In this document: piece by piece, positions 40,614-49,204 of the stretch
Layout of the letters: each line of letters starts with the position of its first letter
How positions within the stretch are numbered: the first letter of the stretch is position 1
Assembly (NCBI GenBank): GCA_944387035.1
Contig: CALXDJ010000010.1
Location: forward strand, 16,533-80,532
Length of the DNA: 64,000 nucleotides
Source: an uncultured Oscillospiraceae bacterium
GTDB taxonomy: Bacteria > Bacillota > Clostridia > Oscillospirales > Oscillospiraceae
Reading direction: 5' to 3'
The notes under the pieces: generated by a model
The model's input: the letters and a program-made list of their open reading frames with translations, nothing else
Told to the model about the DNA's origin: nothing
Databases searched by the model: none
Made by a program: the position numbers and the translations under genes

Positions 40614-43600
40614 TTACGCCTCGTAATTCCGCATGCGCCAGACAATGGCGGAGAGCTGGCCGCGGGTGAGGGTGTTGCTGGGCTTGAAGGTGCTGGTGCC
40701 ATTGGAGAAGTAGCCTTCCACGATGCCGGCGGCGTTGAGGGCCTGGACATAAACATCGGCGGTATCGGTAAAGGGATGGGTGCTGGAGAGATTGGAAATG
40801 TCCAGCTTCATGGCCTTGGCTGCCAGCTGGGAGACCTGCAGGCGGGTAATGGGCTGGTCCAGATTCACGCTGCCGGATACCAGACCGTCAGACTGGGCCT
40901 TGGAGAGATATCCGCTGAAGGTGTGGCTTCCGGTGGGTTTTTGCTCGGGATAGCCGGCGGCCAGCATGACCAGCTTCAGCGCAGCACCGTAGGTAACGGT
41001 GTTATCGGGCTTGAAGGTTCCGTTGGAGTAACCGCCGATGATTCCCACGTCGGAGAGCTCCGTGACGTACTTATAGCACCAGGAAGAGGAGCTGACATCG
41101 GAGAAGCGCTTGATGCTGGTCACCACGCCCAGGCAGAACTTGCCGGCCGCGATGGCATCGCCGTCCTTGTCATAGGCTACGTAGGGAATTTCCACGGAAC
41201 CGGTATAGCCGGTGGCGGGGGTAAAGCGCAGCTGGCTCATCTGCTGGTCGCCGCTGCCATAGCCATAACGGGTGGTGGTGTTGGCCTTCAGGCTGACATA
41301 GCCGCCGCTGACGGTGACGGAGCCCACATTGGCTTCCGGCAGTTCCAGCAGCTGAATGGAGGCCAGGGCAGTGCCGGTGGCACTGTACACGGTGCTGTAA
41401 ATGGCGGAAGCGGGCAGGGTTACGGCGGTGTTCTTAGGCGTAACGCCATAGACCTCCGAGACGGCATTCTTGGTCACGCTGATCAGAATGGAGCCCTGCA
41501 CGGAGCGATTGCTGCTTCCGTAAGCGGTGAAGGGAATGGACGCGCAGTAGTTGGAACCGGAGGGGATATACGTCAGGGAATGGAGACTGTACTTGCTGCC
41601 GCTGGGGGAGAAGTACAGATTCTCGTCATCGCAGTTGCCCACGGTAAACTGCATGCGGTCACTGGAGTAGTAATCATAGTACAGAGTGCCGGTGGAGGGA
41701 ATGCCCATGAGCTTGACATACTCCAGCGTGCTGCCGGGATACTGGGCGGAGAAGAAGCGGGCGATGTCGTTGGCATTGATCTGCACGGCCGTGCCGGTGG
41801 TCACATAGTAGCGGATATTGCCGTAGCCGGAGCCGCCCACGGTGTTCTCTTCCGAGGAAATGACCAGGGTGCCGTCCACATATTTTTCCTCATCAAACCA
41901 CGCCCGGAACTCCAGGGTTACCTTGCCGTCGAAATCGTCGTCTGCCACAAAGGTCAGATCGTTGATGGGATAATCACCGTAGTCAGAGGAGCTGTAGTAG
42001 AATTTCGTCTCCTCCAGTTCGGAGCGGGAGAACTCCTCCTCGTTCTTGCCGTCATAGTCGTAGTAAATGGTGCCGTTGGAAGACTTATAGGAGCTGTCGG
42101 GGTAGAAGGTGAGGTAGCGCATGGAGCCGGAATACTCTTCCTTGAAGACTTTGTTGAAATCGCTGCGGTCGAACTCGACCTCCTCGCCGCCCTCGACGGT
42201 GTAGTTGATGTCGCCCTTGGAGTCGGACTCCTCCACATCTCCGATGAGAATCTTGACCACGCCGTCGATTTCCTCGTCATCGCCGTAAGCGGTGAATTCC
42301 AGAGTGACGATCTTGCCGTCGGCATCCTCATCCGCCACGAAGGTCAGATCATCGATGAGGTAGTCCTCGGACTTGTAGTAGAATTCATAATCCTCCAGAT
42401 CGGACTTGGAGAATTCCTCTTCGTCCTTGCCGTCGTAGTCGTGATACAGCCGGCCGTTGGAGGACTTGAGAGAGCTGCCGGCGTAGAAGACCACGTAGCG
42501 GAAGGTGTCATCGCCGTCGAATTCGTCGTCGAAGTACTCCTTGAAGTCCGCACGGTCAAAGTCCACGCTGTCGTCCGGATCCACCTTGTAGGTGATGTCG
42601 CCCTTGTCCGTATCCGTGTCGCCGATCTCGATGGTGACGGTGCCGTCCACACGCTCATCATCGCCGTAGGCCCGGAATTCCAGGGTGACGGTCTCGCCGT
42701 CGGCATCCTCATCGGCCACAAAGGTCAGATCGTCGATGAGGTAATCCTCGGACTTGTAATAGAATTCGTAATCTTCCAGGTCGGAGCGGGAGAAGGTCTC
42801 CTCGTCCTTGCCCTCATAGTCGTGATAGAGCTTGCCGTTGGAGGACTTGAGGGAGCTGTCGGCGTAGAAGATCACATACCGGAAGGTATCATCCTCGTCG
42901 CACTCGTCCTCAAAGAACTCCTTGAAATCGGCGCGGTCGAAAGACACGCTCTTGCCCGGATCCACCTCATAGGTGATATCGCTGGAGCTGGAACGGTTCT
43001 TGGTGTACAGAGCATAGTAGGTGGTATTGCCGGAGACGGAGGTCTGGGACACTTGCGTGGAAGTGAGATAGGACTGTCCGGTGTACAGCGCGGAAGAGCC
43101 GGGATCCTTGGTGGTCCAGCCCTTGAACGTGTAGTTCCGGCTGTCGGTGGAGCGGGTGGGCGTACCCGGGTTGGAAGGCTTATACCCCTTCTTGACGTTT
43201 TCGGTCTTATACGTGCGGGAGCCGTTGATGAATGTAACGGTATATTCGGCGGTGCCCATGGAATAGCCGCAGGTATCGCACTTGCCGTCGTTGTTGGGGT
43301 CCATGTGTCCGCCCAGGTTGTCCTTATAGCCGCACACGGTGCACTCATCCCAGTGGCTGGTGGAATCGGACTTCATGGTACCGCTGTAAGTGTGGGCCGT
43401 ATGGGCGGTCTGCGCGCCGCAGTCGGAACACACCTGCCAGTGGGAACCGGCGTCGGTCTCATAGGCGGCGGCCCACTTGTGGGGAGCTACCTGTATGCCG
43501 TCACAATCGTTGGACTGACATCTGCGCTGATGCTGCGAAGCGTCCAGTTTTTGCCAGGCACTCCAATTGTTATGGCCGCAATCTGCCGCAAAGGCCACAG

Positions 43601-43670
43601 GCGTCAGGCTCAGCGCCATGACGGCTGCCAGCAGGCCGGCCGGCAGCTTTCTGGACCAAAATCCTCTCAT
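40614..43670 (-). CDS. Large secreted S-layer homology protein with acidic tandem repeats
   Basis: The 1018-residue exported protein has a signal peptide (1-29). Residues 30-140 hold several Cys pairs (CSDC, CTVC, CDTC) with His/Trp between them. Residues 143-225 resemble an InlB/Listeria-Bacteroides-type repeat. Three highly acidic repeats of about 120 residues start at 231, 358 and 487, each with an FDRxDF motif and YDYxGKxEExFSxSxLE, and two diverged copies follow (about 618 and 737). Three SLH domains (about 868-1018) would bind the secondary wall polymer. It is probably a cell-surface or S-layer protein; the Asp/Glu runs suggest calcium binding. The ATG at 43670 lies 6 bases behind GGGAGG. 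Transcription is divergent from prfB. Confidence 0.87.
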   Translation of the reverse strand: MRGFWSRKLPAGLLAAVMALSLTPVAFAADCGHNNWSAWQKLDASQHQRRCQSNDCDGIQVAPHKWAAAYETDAGSHWQVCSDCGAQTAHTAHTYSGTMKSDSTSHWDECTVCGYKDNLGGHMDPNNDGKCDTCGYSMGTAEYTVTFINGSRTYKTENVKKGYKPSNPGTPTRSTDSRNYTFKGWTTKDPGSSALYTGQSYLTSTQVSQTSVSGNTTYYALYTKNRSSSSDITYEVDPGKSVSFDRADFKEFFEDECDEDDTFRYVIFYADSSLKSSNGKLYHDYEGKDEETFSRSDLEDYEFYYKSEDYLIDDLTFVADEDADGETVTLEFRAYGDDERVDGTVTIEIGDTDTDKGDITYKVDPDDSVDFDRADFKEYFDDEFDGDDTFRYVVFYAGSSLKSSNGRLYHDYDGKDEEEFSKSDLEDYEFYYKSEDYLIDDLTFVADEDADGKIVTLEFTAYGDDEEIDGVVKILIGDVEESDSKGDINYTVEGGEEVEFDRSDFNKVFKEEYSGSMRYLTFYPDSSYKSSNGTIYYDYDGKNEEEFSRSELEETKFYYSSSDYGDYPINDLTFVADDDFDGKVTLEFRAWFDEEKYVDGTLVISSEENTVGGSGYGNIRYYVTTGTAVQINANDIARFFSAQYPGSTLEYVKLMGIPSTGTLYYDYYSSDRMQFTVGNCDDENLYFSPSGSKYSLHSLTYIPSGSNYCASIPFTAYGSSNRSVQGSILISVTKNAVSEVYGVTPKNTAVTLPASAIYSTVYSATGTALASIQLLELPEANVGSVTVSGGYVSLKANTTTRYGYGSGDQQMSQLRFTPATGYTGSVEIPYVAYDKDGDAIAAGKFCLGVVTSIKRFSDVSSSSWCYKYVTELSDVGIIGGYSNGTFKPDNTVTYGAALKLVMLAAGYPEQKPTGSHTFSGYLSKAQSDGLVSGSVNLDQPITRLQVSQLAAKAMKLDISNLSSTHPFTDTADVYVQALNAAGIVEGYFSNGTSTFKPSNTLTRGQLSAIVWRMRNYEA
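41853..42980 (-). repeat. Three tandem acidic repeats inside the SLH gene
   Basis: The repeats lie at 42980-42621, 42599-42240 and 42212-41853, each 120 codons, spaced 127-129 codons apart. The first two are nearly identical over long stretches (for example the shared DLEDYEFYYKSEDYLIDDL), which indicates a fairly recent duplication; the third has diverged. Confidence 0.85.
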
Positions 43671-43754
43671 ATGCAACCTCCCATTTTTCAGACGAACTGC
43701 ACAGGTATTTGTTCTGCCTAAAACATTTCTTCTTGTAACATACCGGAAATGCCC

Positions 43755-43787
43755 GAACAAATCATGAACAAATTATGAACAAGCAAT
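43755..43787. repeat. Three 11-base direct repeats upstream of the SLH gene
   Basis: GAACAAATCAT, GAACAAATTAT and GAACAAGCAAT follow each other head to tail with an 11-base period, one helical turn. They lie between the divergent SLH and prfB genes, 85-117 bases before the SLH start, so they may be regulator half-sites. Confidence 0.55.
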
Positions 43788-43813
43788 TTTTTTTAATAGA
43801 AAGCAGGTTTTTC

Positions 43814-43842
43814 TTTACAAATAAATGACTCTCCGATATAAT
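43814..43842 (+). promoter_or_regulatory. prfB promoter
   Basis: TTTACA (43814-43819), a 17-base spacer and TATAAT (43837-43842), 39 bases before the prfB start. Confidence 0.8.
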
Positions 43843-43880
43843 ACTATGGTTAATGAAATTCAAAGGACGGAGAAACAACC

Positions 43881-45005
43881 ATGGCTTTGATTGAATATGA
43901 TGCCTACAAGCAGAAGCTGCGGGATCTGCGGCCGGAGCTGGACAAACTCTCCGCCGCGCTGGATATTGAGGGTGCCCGCCAGGAGGCGCAGCGTCTGGAA
44001 GATGAAACCGCACAGGACGGGTTCTGGAACGACCTGGAGCGCTCCCAGAAGGTGCAGATGCGGCTTAAGCAGCTGCAAAACAAAATTTCCCGGCAGGAAA
44101 AGCTGGTCTCTTCCTGGGAGGATCTCACAGCTCTTTGTGAGATGGGCCAGGAAGCGGACGATCCTGAGCTGCTGGAGGAACTCAAGGCGGAGTATGCCGC
44201 TCTGGAGGAGAAGGTGGAAGAGACCCGGATGACCACTCTGCTCTCCGGCGAGTACGATTCCTCCAATGCCATTTTGCAGTTCCATGCCGGTGCCGGCGGC
44301 ACTGAGGCGCAGGACTGGGCGCAGATGCTCTACCGGATGTACACCCGGTGGGTGGAGCGTCACGGCTTTACCTATAAGATTCTGGACTATGAAGATGGTG
44401 ACGAGGCGGGGATCAAGTCTGCCGCGATCTCCATTGAGGGCGAAAATGCCTACGGCCTTTTGAAGAGCGAAAACGGTGTGCACCGTCTGGTGCGGGTATC
44501 TCCCTTTGACGCCAATGCCCGCCGTCAGACCTCGTTTGCTGCCGTGGAGGTCATGCCGGAAATTGAAAACGACGAGACCATCGAGATCCGGGACGAGGAT
44601 ATTGAAATGCAGGTGTACCGCGCTTCCGGCGCCGGCGGCCAGCACGTCAATAAAACGTCCTCTGCCGTTCGGCTGATCCACAAGCCCACGGGCATTGTGG
44701 TGGCTTCTCAGCAGGAGCGCAGCCAGTTCCAGAACAAGGATAACTGTATGAAGATGCTGCGGGCCAAGCTGTTGGAACTCAAGGCACAGCAGCATGCCGA
44801 GAAGATCTCGGACATCAAGGGCGTGCAGATGAAGATCGAGTGGGGCAGCCAGATCCGCTCCTATGTGTTCATGCCGTATCAGATGGTCAAAGATACCCGC
44901 ACCGGTTATGAGACCGGCAATATTGACAATGTGATGGACGGCGATCTGGATGGGTTCCTCAATGCGTACCTCACCCAGCTGGCCACCGGTGAACTGAAAA
45001 AGTGA
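43881..45005 (+). CDS. prfB: Peptide chain release factor 2
   Basis: The 374-residue factor reads UGA and UAA stops. The SPF tripeptide involved in codon recognition is in RVSPFDANARRQTSF, and the GGQ loop that triggers hydrolysis is in SGAGGQHVNKTSS. The N-terminal coiled-coil domain is present. In many bacteria prfB needs a programmed +1 frameshift near codon 25; here the whole gene is one open frame, so that autoregulation is absent. GGACGGAG precedes the ATG. It is a single-gene unit ending in a hairpin. Confidence 0.95.
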   Translation: MALIEYDAYKQKLRDLRPELDKLSAALDIEGARQEAQRLEDETAQDGFWNDLERSQKVQMRLKQLQNKISRQEKLVSSWEDLTALCEMGQEADDPELLEELKAEYAALEEKVEETRMTTLLSGEYDSSNAILQFHAGAGGTEAQDWAQMLYRMYTRWVERHGFTYKILDYEDGDEAGIKSAAISIEGENAYGLLKSENGVHRLVRVSPFDANARRQTSFAAVEVMPEIENDETIEIRDEDIEMQVYRASGAGGQHVNKTSSAVRLIHKPTGIVVASQQERSQFQNKDNCMKMLRAKLLELKAQQHAEKISDIKGVQMKIEWGSQIRSYVFMPYQMVKDTRTGYETGNIDNVMDGDLDGFLNAYLTQLATGELKK

Positions 45006-45038
45006 GTTCCGCTTTGGGCGGAGAAACGGAAACCATCA

Positions 45039-45070
45039 GGAAAGGCGCGGCTCAGGCCGCGTCCTTTTTC
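45039..45070 (+). terminator. Terminator of prfB
   Basis: A GC-rich stem CGCGGC / GCCGCG, extended by AAAGG / CCTTT across a one-base bulge, then a T-run. Confidence 0.72.
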
Positions 45071-45101
45071 TGAAATTATAGAGAAAGGACTATCACATAC
45101 G

Positions 45102-46499
45102 ATGGAAAACAAAACTCCGGCCGCAGGGGCGGCCCCGCAGGAAAACAAAATGGGTGTTCTGCCGATCGGCAGACTGTTGGCCGGTATGGCGATCCCGATG
45201 ATGATCTCCATGCTGGTGCAGGCACTTTATAATGTGGTGGACAGTGTATTTGTGGCCATGCTCAGCGAGAATGCCCTCAATGCGGTGTCTCTGGCGTTCC
45301 CCCTTCAGAACCTGATGATTGCCGTGGGCGCGGGTACCGCTGTGGGCATCAATGCCCTGCTGTCCCGCTCCCTGGGAGAAAAGAAGCAGGAGATGGCAGA
45401 CCGGGCTGCGGGTACGGGTATTTTCCTGTCCCTGTGCAGCTTTGTGGTGTTTGCTCTGATCGGCATTTTCCTCGCCCGGCCCTTCTTTATGGCGCAGGCA
45501 GCCTCCGTACCGGAAATCGTGGAAATGGGCACGCAGTACACCCGGATCTGCCTGGGATTGTCTGTGGGTGTGTTCAGCCAGTTCTGCTTTGAGCGGCTGC
45601 TCCAGTCCACCGGACGGACTACACTGGCCATGTGCACCCAGCTGGTGGGCGCGCTCATCAATATTATCATGGACCCTATTTTGATCTTCGGTCTGCTGGG
45701 TGCCCCGCGGCTGGAGGTGGCCGGTGCCGCTGTGGCCACGGTGCTGGGACAGATTGTGGCAGCCATCCTGGCTGTGATCATGAACCTCAAGCTCAACCCG
45801 GAGATTCACATCCGGGCCCGCCTGATCCGCTTTGACCGCTTTGTGGTGCGGGAGATCTACCGGGTGGGTCTGCCCTCCATCGTGATGCAGTCCATCGGTT
45901 CGGTGATGACCTTCGGAATGAACAAGATCCTCTTTGTGTTCACGCCCACCGCCACCGCGGTTTTCGGCGCGTACTTCAAGCTGCAGAGCTTTGTGTTCAT
46001 GCCGGTGTTCGGCCTGAACAACGGCATGGTGCCCATCATCTCCTACAACTTCGGCGCTGCCCGGCCCCAGCGGGTGTGGAAGACGGTGCGACTGACCATT
46101 TTCACAGCCATAGCCATCATGGCGGTGGGCTTCCTGATTTTCCAGCTGTTTCCCGATACTCTGCTCAATTTCTTTGATGCCTCTGAGTCCATGCTGACCA
46201 TCGGTATGCCCGCGCTGCGGATCATCAGCATTTCTTTCCTGATGGCTGGATTCTCCGTGATTGCCGGTTCTGTGTGCCAGGCCATCGGCAATCCGTTTTA
46301 CAGCATGATCGTCTCCGTGTGCCGTCAGCTGATGGTGCTGCTGCCCACGGCCTGGCTGCTGTCTCAGCTGGGGAGACTGGAGCTGGTGTGGTGGGCGTTC
46401 CCCATCGCCGAGGTGGTTGCCCTGGGTTTGAGTATTGTGTTCCTGCGGCGGACCATCCGTTCCGCCGGCGCCCGGATGGCGCAGGTCATGGACAACTGA
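45102..46499 (+). CDS. MATE family efflux transporter
   Basis: The 465-residue protein has the twelve-helix MATE layout with two pseudo-repeats. IGRLLAGMAIPMMISMLVQA and YNVVDSVFVAMLSENALNAV at the start of helices 1-2, and NNGMVPIISYNFGAARPQRV midway, are family signatures. It should export cationic drugs or metabolites against sodium or protons; the substrate is not deducible. GAGAAAGGA lies upstream of the ATG. It has no adjacent regulator gene. Confidence 0.93.
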   Translation: MENKTPAAGAAPQENKMGVLPIGRLLAGMAIPMMISMLVQALYNVVDSVFVAMLSENALNAVSLAFPLQNLMIAVGAGTAVGINALLSRSLGEKKQEMADRAAGTGIFLSLCSFVVFALIGIFLARPFFMAQAASVPEIVEMGTQYTRICLGLSVGVFSQFCFERLLQSTGRTTLAMCTQLVGALINIIMDPILIFGLLGAPRLEVAGAAVATVLGQIVAAILAVIMNLKLNPEIHIRARLIRFDRFVVREIYRVGLPSIVMQSIGSVMTFGMNKILFVFTPTATAVFGAYFKLQSFVFMPVFGLNNGMVPIISYNFGAARPQRVWKTVRLTIFTAIAIMAVGFLIFQLFPDTLLNFFDASESMLTIGMPALRIISISFLMAGFSVIAGSVCQAIGNPFYSMIVSVCRQLMVLLPTAWLLSQLGRLELVWWAFPIAEVVALGLSIVFLRRTIRSAGARMAQVMDN

Positions 46500-46507
46500 T
46501 CCCAATC

Positions 46508-46544
46508 AAAAAGACGGCTGTGCATTGCACAGCCGTCTTGTTTG
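46508..46544. terminator. Bidirectional terminator between the MATE and tlpA-like genes
   Basis: A near-perfect palindromic stem AAGACGGCTGTGCA / TGCACAGCCGTCTT with A-rich and T-rich flanks between convergent genes. Confidence 0.85.
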
Positions 46545-46554
46545 CTATCCGCAT

Positions 46555-47247
46555 TTATTCCGCCGGAGGCAGAATCATGTCGATGCCCTTTTGCAGAGTG
46601 TCGGCATCAATGGCGCCCATGGCCCGGGCCACCGCGCCGCCCTGGGCATCGATGAAATAGGTGGTGGGCAGGGAGGTGACGCCGTAGGCAATGGCGGCAC
46701 TGTACGACGTGTCAAAGTATGCCGGCGTGGAGATTCCCGTCTCCTCCAGATAGGCCTGAGCGGATTCCAGAGTCTCCCGGGAGCCGTCGGTCATGTTGAC
46801 CAGCAGGAATTGGACCTGCCCCTCCAGCCGGGCGGCGGCATCGTCAAAGTCCGGCATTTCACTTTTGCACGGACCGCACCAGCTTGCCCAGAAGTTCAGC
46901 ACCACCGGGGTGCCCCGAAAATCGGAGAGATGGACCTCGTTGCCGTCGGCATCCACCACGGTAAAATCGGGAGCTTCCGGAATGTCCGACTGCGTGTCGG
47001 CGGAGTCTTCCTGGGCGGGGGGTTCTTCGTCCGGAGCCGGATCACCCTCCTGAGCCGGAGGCTCAGAGGAAGGGGACTGGGAGTCAGAGGCGGCAGAGCC
47101 GGGTGCACTGTCGGTGTCTGAAGCAGTGGTGGAAGAGAGCTGGCCGGTCTGTGCCCCGGCGGAGAGACGGCTGTACAGGATACCGGCGCCGCCCAGAACG
47201 ACGATCAGGATCAGCGTCAGGACAATCAGTTGGGTTTTCTTGTTCAT
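46555..47247 (-). CDS. Membrane-anchored thioredoxin-like protein (TlpA/ResA type)
   Basis: The 230-residue protein has an N-terminal membrane anchor (7-25), a long Ser/Pro/Glu-rich spacer (30-90) and a thioredoxin fold outside the membrane (about 92-230). NFWASWCGPCKSEMPDFD contains the redox CxxC, and SLPTTYFID the cis-proline. Together with CcdA, encoded just upstream in the same operon, it should reduce or exchange disulfides on exported proteins. ATG at 47247 follows AAAGGAG. Confidence 0.92.
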   Translation of the reverse strand: MNKKTQLIVLTLILIVVLGGAGILYSRLSAGAQTGQLSSTTASDTDSAPGSAASDSQSPSSEPPAQEGDPAPDEEPPAQEDSADTQSDIPEAPDFTVVDADGNEVHLSDFRGTPVVLNFWASWCGPCKSEMPDFDDAAARLEGQVQFLLVNMTDGSRETLESAQAYLEETGISTPAYFDTSYSAAIAYGVTSLPTTYFIDAQGGAVARAMGAIDADTLQKGIDMILPPAE

Positions 47248-47259
47248 AGCGGTCTCCTT

Positions 47260-47925
47260 TCAGCTGAGCAGACTGATGAGGCGCCCCAGGGTTCCGGTGG
47301 CCATGAGAATGCCCACCAGCACCAGCAGTCCGCCGCTGATGATGTTGATGATGCGGTAATTGCGCTTGATCCAGTCAAAGGCGCCCTTGAGGCGGTCAAT
47401 CAGCACCGCACTGAGCAAAAACGGAACGCCCAGACCCAGGGAATAGGCCAGCAGCATGGCCATCCCTGCGGCCACGTGGCCCTGCTGGGAAGCCAGCATC
47501 AAAGCGGAGCCCAGGAATGCACCCACGCAGGGGGTCCAGCCCACAGAGAACACCAGACCAAACAGAGCGGAAGAGAAGAAGCCGAGTTTTGCCGTGTCCA
47601 CGCCCCGTCCGCTGCCGCCCCGGAAAAGCTGGATGCGGAATACGCCCAGGAAGTTCAGACCGAAGAAGATCACCACCAGGCCGGAGAGAAGATTGACGGC
47701 GGTTTGGTGGGCCTTGAGGGCGCTGCCAATGGTTCCGGCCAGAGCACCCATGGCCACGAAGGAGATGGTAAAGCCCAGCACGAATCCTGCGGCGCAGGTG
47801 AGGGTGCGGCGGGTAGAACGCACACCGCCGCCTGCGAAGTAGGAGATATAGATGGGCAGCATGGGCAGCAGACAGGGGGAGAGGAAGGTGATGATGCCCT
47901 CCAAAAAGGAAATGAGATATTGCAC
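47260..47925 (-). CDS. ccdA: CcdA-type thiol-disulfide transmembrane reductase
   Basis: The 221-residue protein has six helices and the two conserved Cys-Pro motifs of the CcdA/DsbD core: ITFLSPCLLPMLPIYISYF (helix 1) and GWTPCVGAFLGSAL (helix 4). It carries reducing equivalents from cytosolic thioredoxin across the membrane to outer thiol proteins such as the TlpA-like partner, whose gene begins 12 bases after its stop. AAAGGAG precedes the ATG. A divergent Crp/Fnr gene shares its promoter region, and trxA lies 0.9 kb further right. Confidence 0.94.
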   Translation of the reverse strand: MQYLISFLEGIITFLSPCLLPMLPIYISYFAGGGVRSTRRTLTCAAGFVLGFTISFVAMGALAGTIGSALKAHQTAVNLLSGLVVIFFGLNFLGVFRIQLFRGGSGRGVDTAKLGFFSSALFGLVFSVGWTPCVGAFLGSALMLASQQGHVAAGMAMLLAYSLGLGVPFLLSAVLIDRLKGAFDWIKRNYRIINIISGGLLVLVGILMATGTLGRLISLLS

Positions 47926-47991
47926 GAAGTGTCTCCTTTGCTGTTGAAATGAATCCTGCTCCGCAGAAAAGCAGAAAGGGCAGGTGGAACT

Positions 47992-48055
47992 ATTGTAGCG
48001 GATTATGGTGATCCGTCAAGGGTTTCTTGACACAGACGGAGAATTTCCGTATACT
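47992..48055. promoter_or_regulatory. Back-to-back promoters of ccdA and the Crp/Fnr gene with a shared palindrome
   Basis: Leftward: TTGACG (48014-48019), 16 bases, TACAAT (47992-47997). Rightward: TTGACA (48027-48032), 17 bases, TATACT (48050-48055). The palindrome GTCAAG-N5-CTTGAC (48015-48031) spans both -35 boxes, so a protein bound there would affect both units. Confidence 0.72.
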
Positions 48056-48080
48056 CGAGGCGGAAAAGGAGGAGGACGAG

Positions 48081-48746
48081 ATGGAACTTCGGGAGACGTT
48101 TCCCTTTTGGGACCAGCTGAGCGCATCGCAGCAGGCACTGATTACCCAGCGGGCCGTACTGCGGGAAGTTCCCGCGGGAGCGGTGCTCTCCGGCGCCGGG
48201 ACGGACTGTGTGGGATTGCTGGTATTGCGCTCCGGCCGCCTGCGGGCGTATGTGCTCTCACAAGATGGCCGGGAGGTGACGCTCTACCGGCTCACAGCCG
48301 GGGAGATCTGCTTGTTTTCCGCATCCTGTGTGCTGGGAACCGCCCAGATGGATCTCACCGTGGAAGCCGAGCAGGACAGCACGGTATGGGTGATCCCGCC
48401 GGATGTGTTCCGGCAGATTGCCCATGAGTCGGCAGCGGCGGCAGGCTATGTCAATACGCTCATGGCCCGGCGGTTTTCCGAGGTGATGTGGCTGGTGGAG
48501 CAGGTGATGTGGCAGAGCATGGACCGCCGCCTGGCCGCCTTTTTGCTGGAGGAGAGCGCGCTGGAGCATACGGACACCCTGCGCCTGACCCATGAGCAGA
48601 TTGCCAACCATCTGGGAACGGCCCGGGAGGTGGTTACCCGGATGCTGCGCTATTTCCAAAGCGAGGGAATGGTGCGTCTGAGCCGGGGAACCGTGGCCAT
48701 TGCGGACCGGCGCCGTCTGGAGGCGCTGCGTCCATCCAGTGTTTGA
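48081..48746 (+). CDS. Crp/Fnr family transcriptional regulator
   Basis: The 221-residue regulator has a cyclic-nucleotide-type sensor domain (about 10-125) and a winged helix (about 150-215) with LTHEQIANHLGTAREVVTRM as its helix-turn-helix. It lacks the N-terminal Cys cluster of E. coli FNR; its cysteines are Cys45, Cys83 and Cys89 in the sensor domain (TDCVGLL and ICLFSASCVLG), so redox or ligand sensing is possible but unproven. The ATG at 48081 follows AAGGAGGAGG. It lies in the middle of thiol/ferredoxin genes and probably regulates them. A terminator follows. Confidence 0.9.
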   Translation: MELRETFPFWDQLSASQQALITQRAVLREVPAGAVLSGAGTDCVGLLVLRSGRLRAYVLSQDGREVTLYRLTAGEICLFSASCVLGTAQMDLTVEAEQDSTVWVIPPDVFRQIAHESAAAAGYVNTLMARRFSEVMWLVEQVMWQSMDRRLAAFLLEESALEHTDTLRLTHEQIANHLGTAREVVTRMLRYFQSEGMVRLSRGTVAIADRRRLEALRPSSV

Positions 48747-48763
48747 ATGATAAATGATAGCGG

Positions 48764-48806
48764 CATCGCCGCGGCGCTTGATGGTGCCGCGGCGATGTTT
48801 GTTTCA
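48764..48806. terminator. Terminator between the convergent Crp/Fnr and trxA genes
   Basis: A perfect 12-base-pair stem CATCGCCGCGGC / GCCGCGGCGATG with a 10-base loop, followed by TTTGTTTC on the plus strand. Confidence 0.78.
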
Positions 48807-48820
48807 ATGGCAGCATGGAA

Positions 48821-49126
48821 TCAGAGCATGGCCAGGATCTGGTTCTTGGGCCGGGCACCCACGGACTGTGCGGTGACCTTGCCGTCCTTCATCACCACCA
48901 GGGTGGGGATGCTCATGACCTGGAAGGCCTGGGCCAGCTCGGGCTGTTCATCCACATTGATCTTGCCCACCTTGATGTCGGGGCGCTGGGCGGCGATTTC
49001 CTCCAGGACCGGGGCTACCATCCGGCACGGGCCGCACCAGCTGGCCCAAAAGTCCAGCAGGACGGGGACGGAGCTTTGCAGGACTTCTTCCTGGAAATTG
49101 TTCTTGGTAATGGTCATAGCAGACAT
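48821..49126 (-). CDS. trxA: Thioredoxin
   Basis: The 101-residue cytosolic disulfide reductase contains DFWASWCGPCRMVAP (CxxC) and SIPTLVVM (cis-proline). It likely passes electrons to CcdA, encoded 0.9 kb away, as well as to cytosolic targets. AAGGAGG lies 8 bases before the first ATG. A TACACT (-10) at 49163-49168 on the minus strand has no good -35 box but has a palindrome TGTGA-N5-GCACA 31.5 bases upstream of its centre. No thioredoxin reductase gene is in the window. Confidence 0.95.
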   Translation of the reverse strand: MSAMTITKNNFQEEVLQSSVPVLLDFWASWCGPCRMVAPVLEEIAAQRPDIKVGKINVDEQPELAQAFQVMSIPTLVVMKDGKVTAQSVGARPKNQILAML

Positions 49127-49162
49127 ATTCGGTTCCTCCTTGTTGGATTGTTTGTTGGGTAC

Positions 49163-49204
49163 AGTGTAGCACAGCGGCGGGGGCAGTTCTGTGCGTTTGT
49201 CACA
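49163..49204 (-). promoter_or_regulatory. trxA promoter with Crp/Fnr-type site
   Basis: On the minus strand the -10 TACACT (49163-49168) lacks a recognisable -35 box. The sequence TGTGACAAACGCACA (49190-49204) is centred about 41 bases before the expected start, the classic position for class II activation by Crp/Fnr proteins. Confidence 0.5.

Noticed and set aside
40776..43721. 981-codon plus-strand frame opposite the SLH gene
   Set aside because: Low-complexity Gly/Val/Ile/Ala/His-rich translation typical of the antisense of an Asp/Glu/Tyr-rich repeat protein; no start signal.
43861..43955. Programmed frameshift site at the start of prfB
   Set aside because: No in-frame UGA or CUU-UGA slippery site exists; the frame is continuous.
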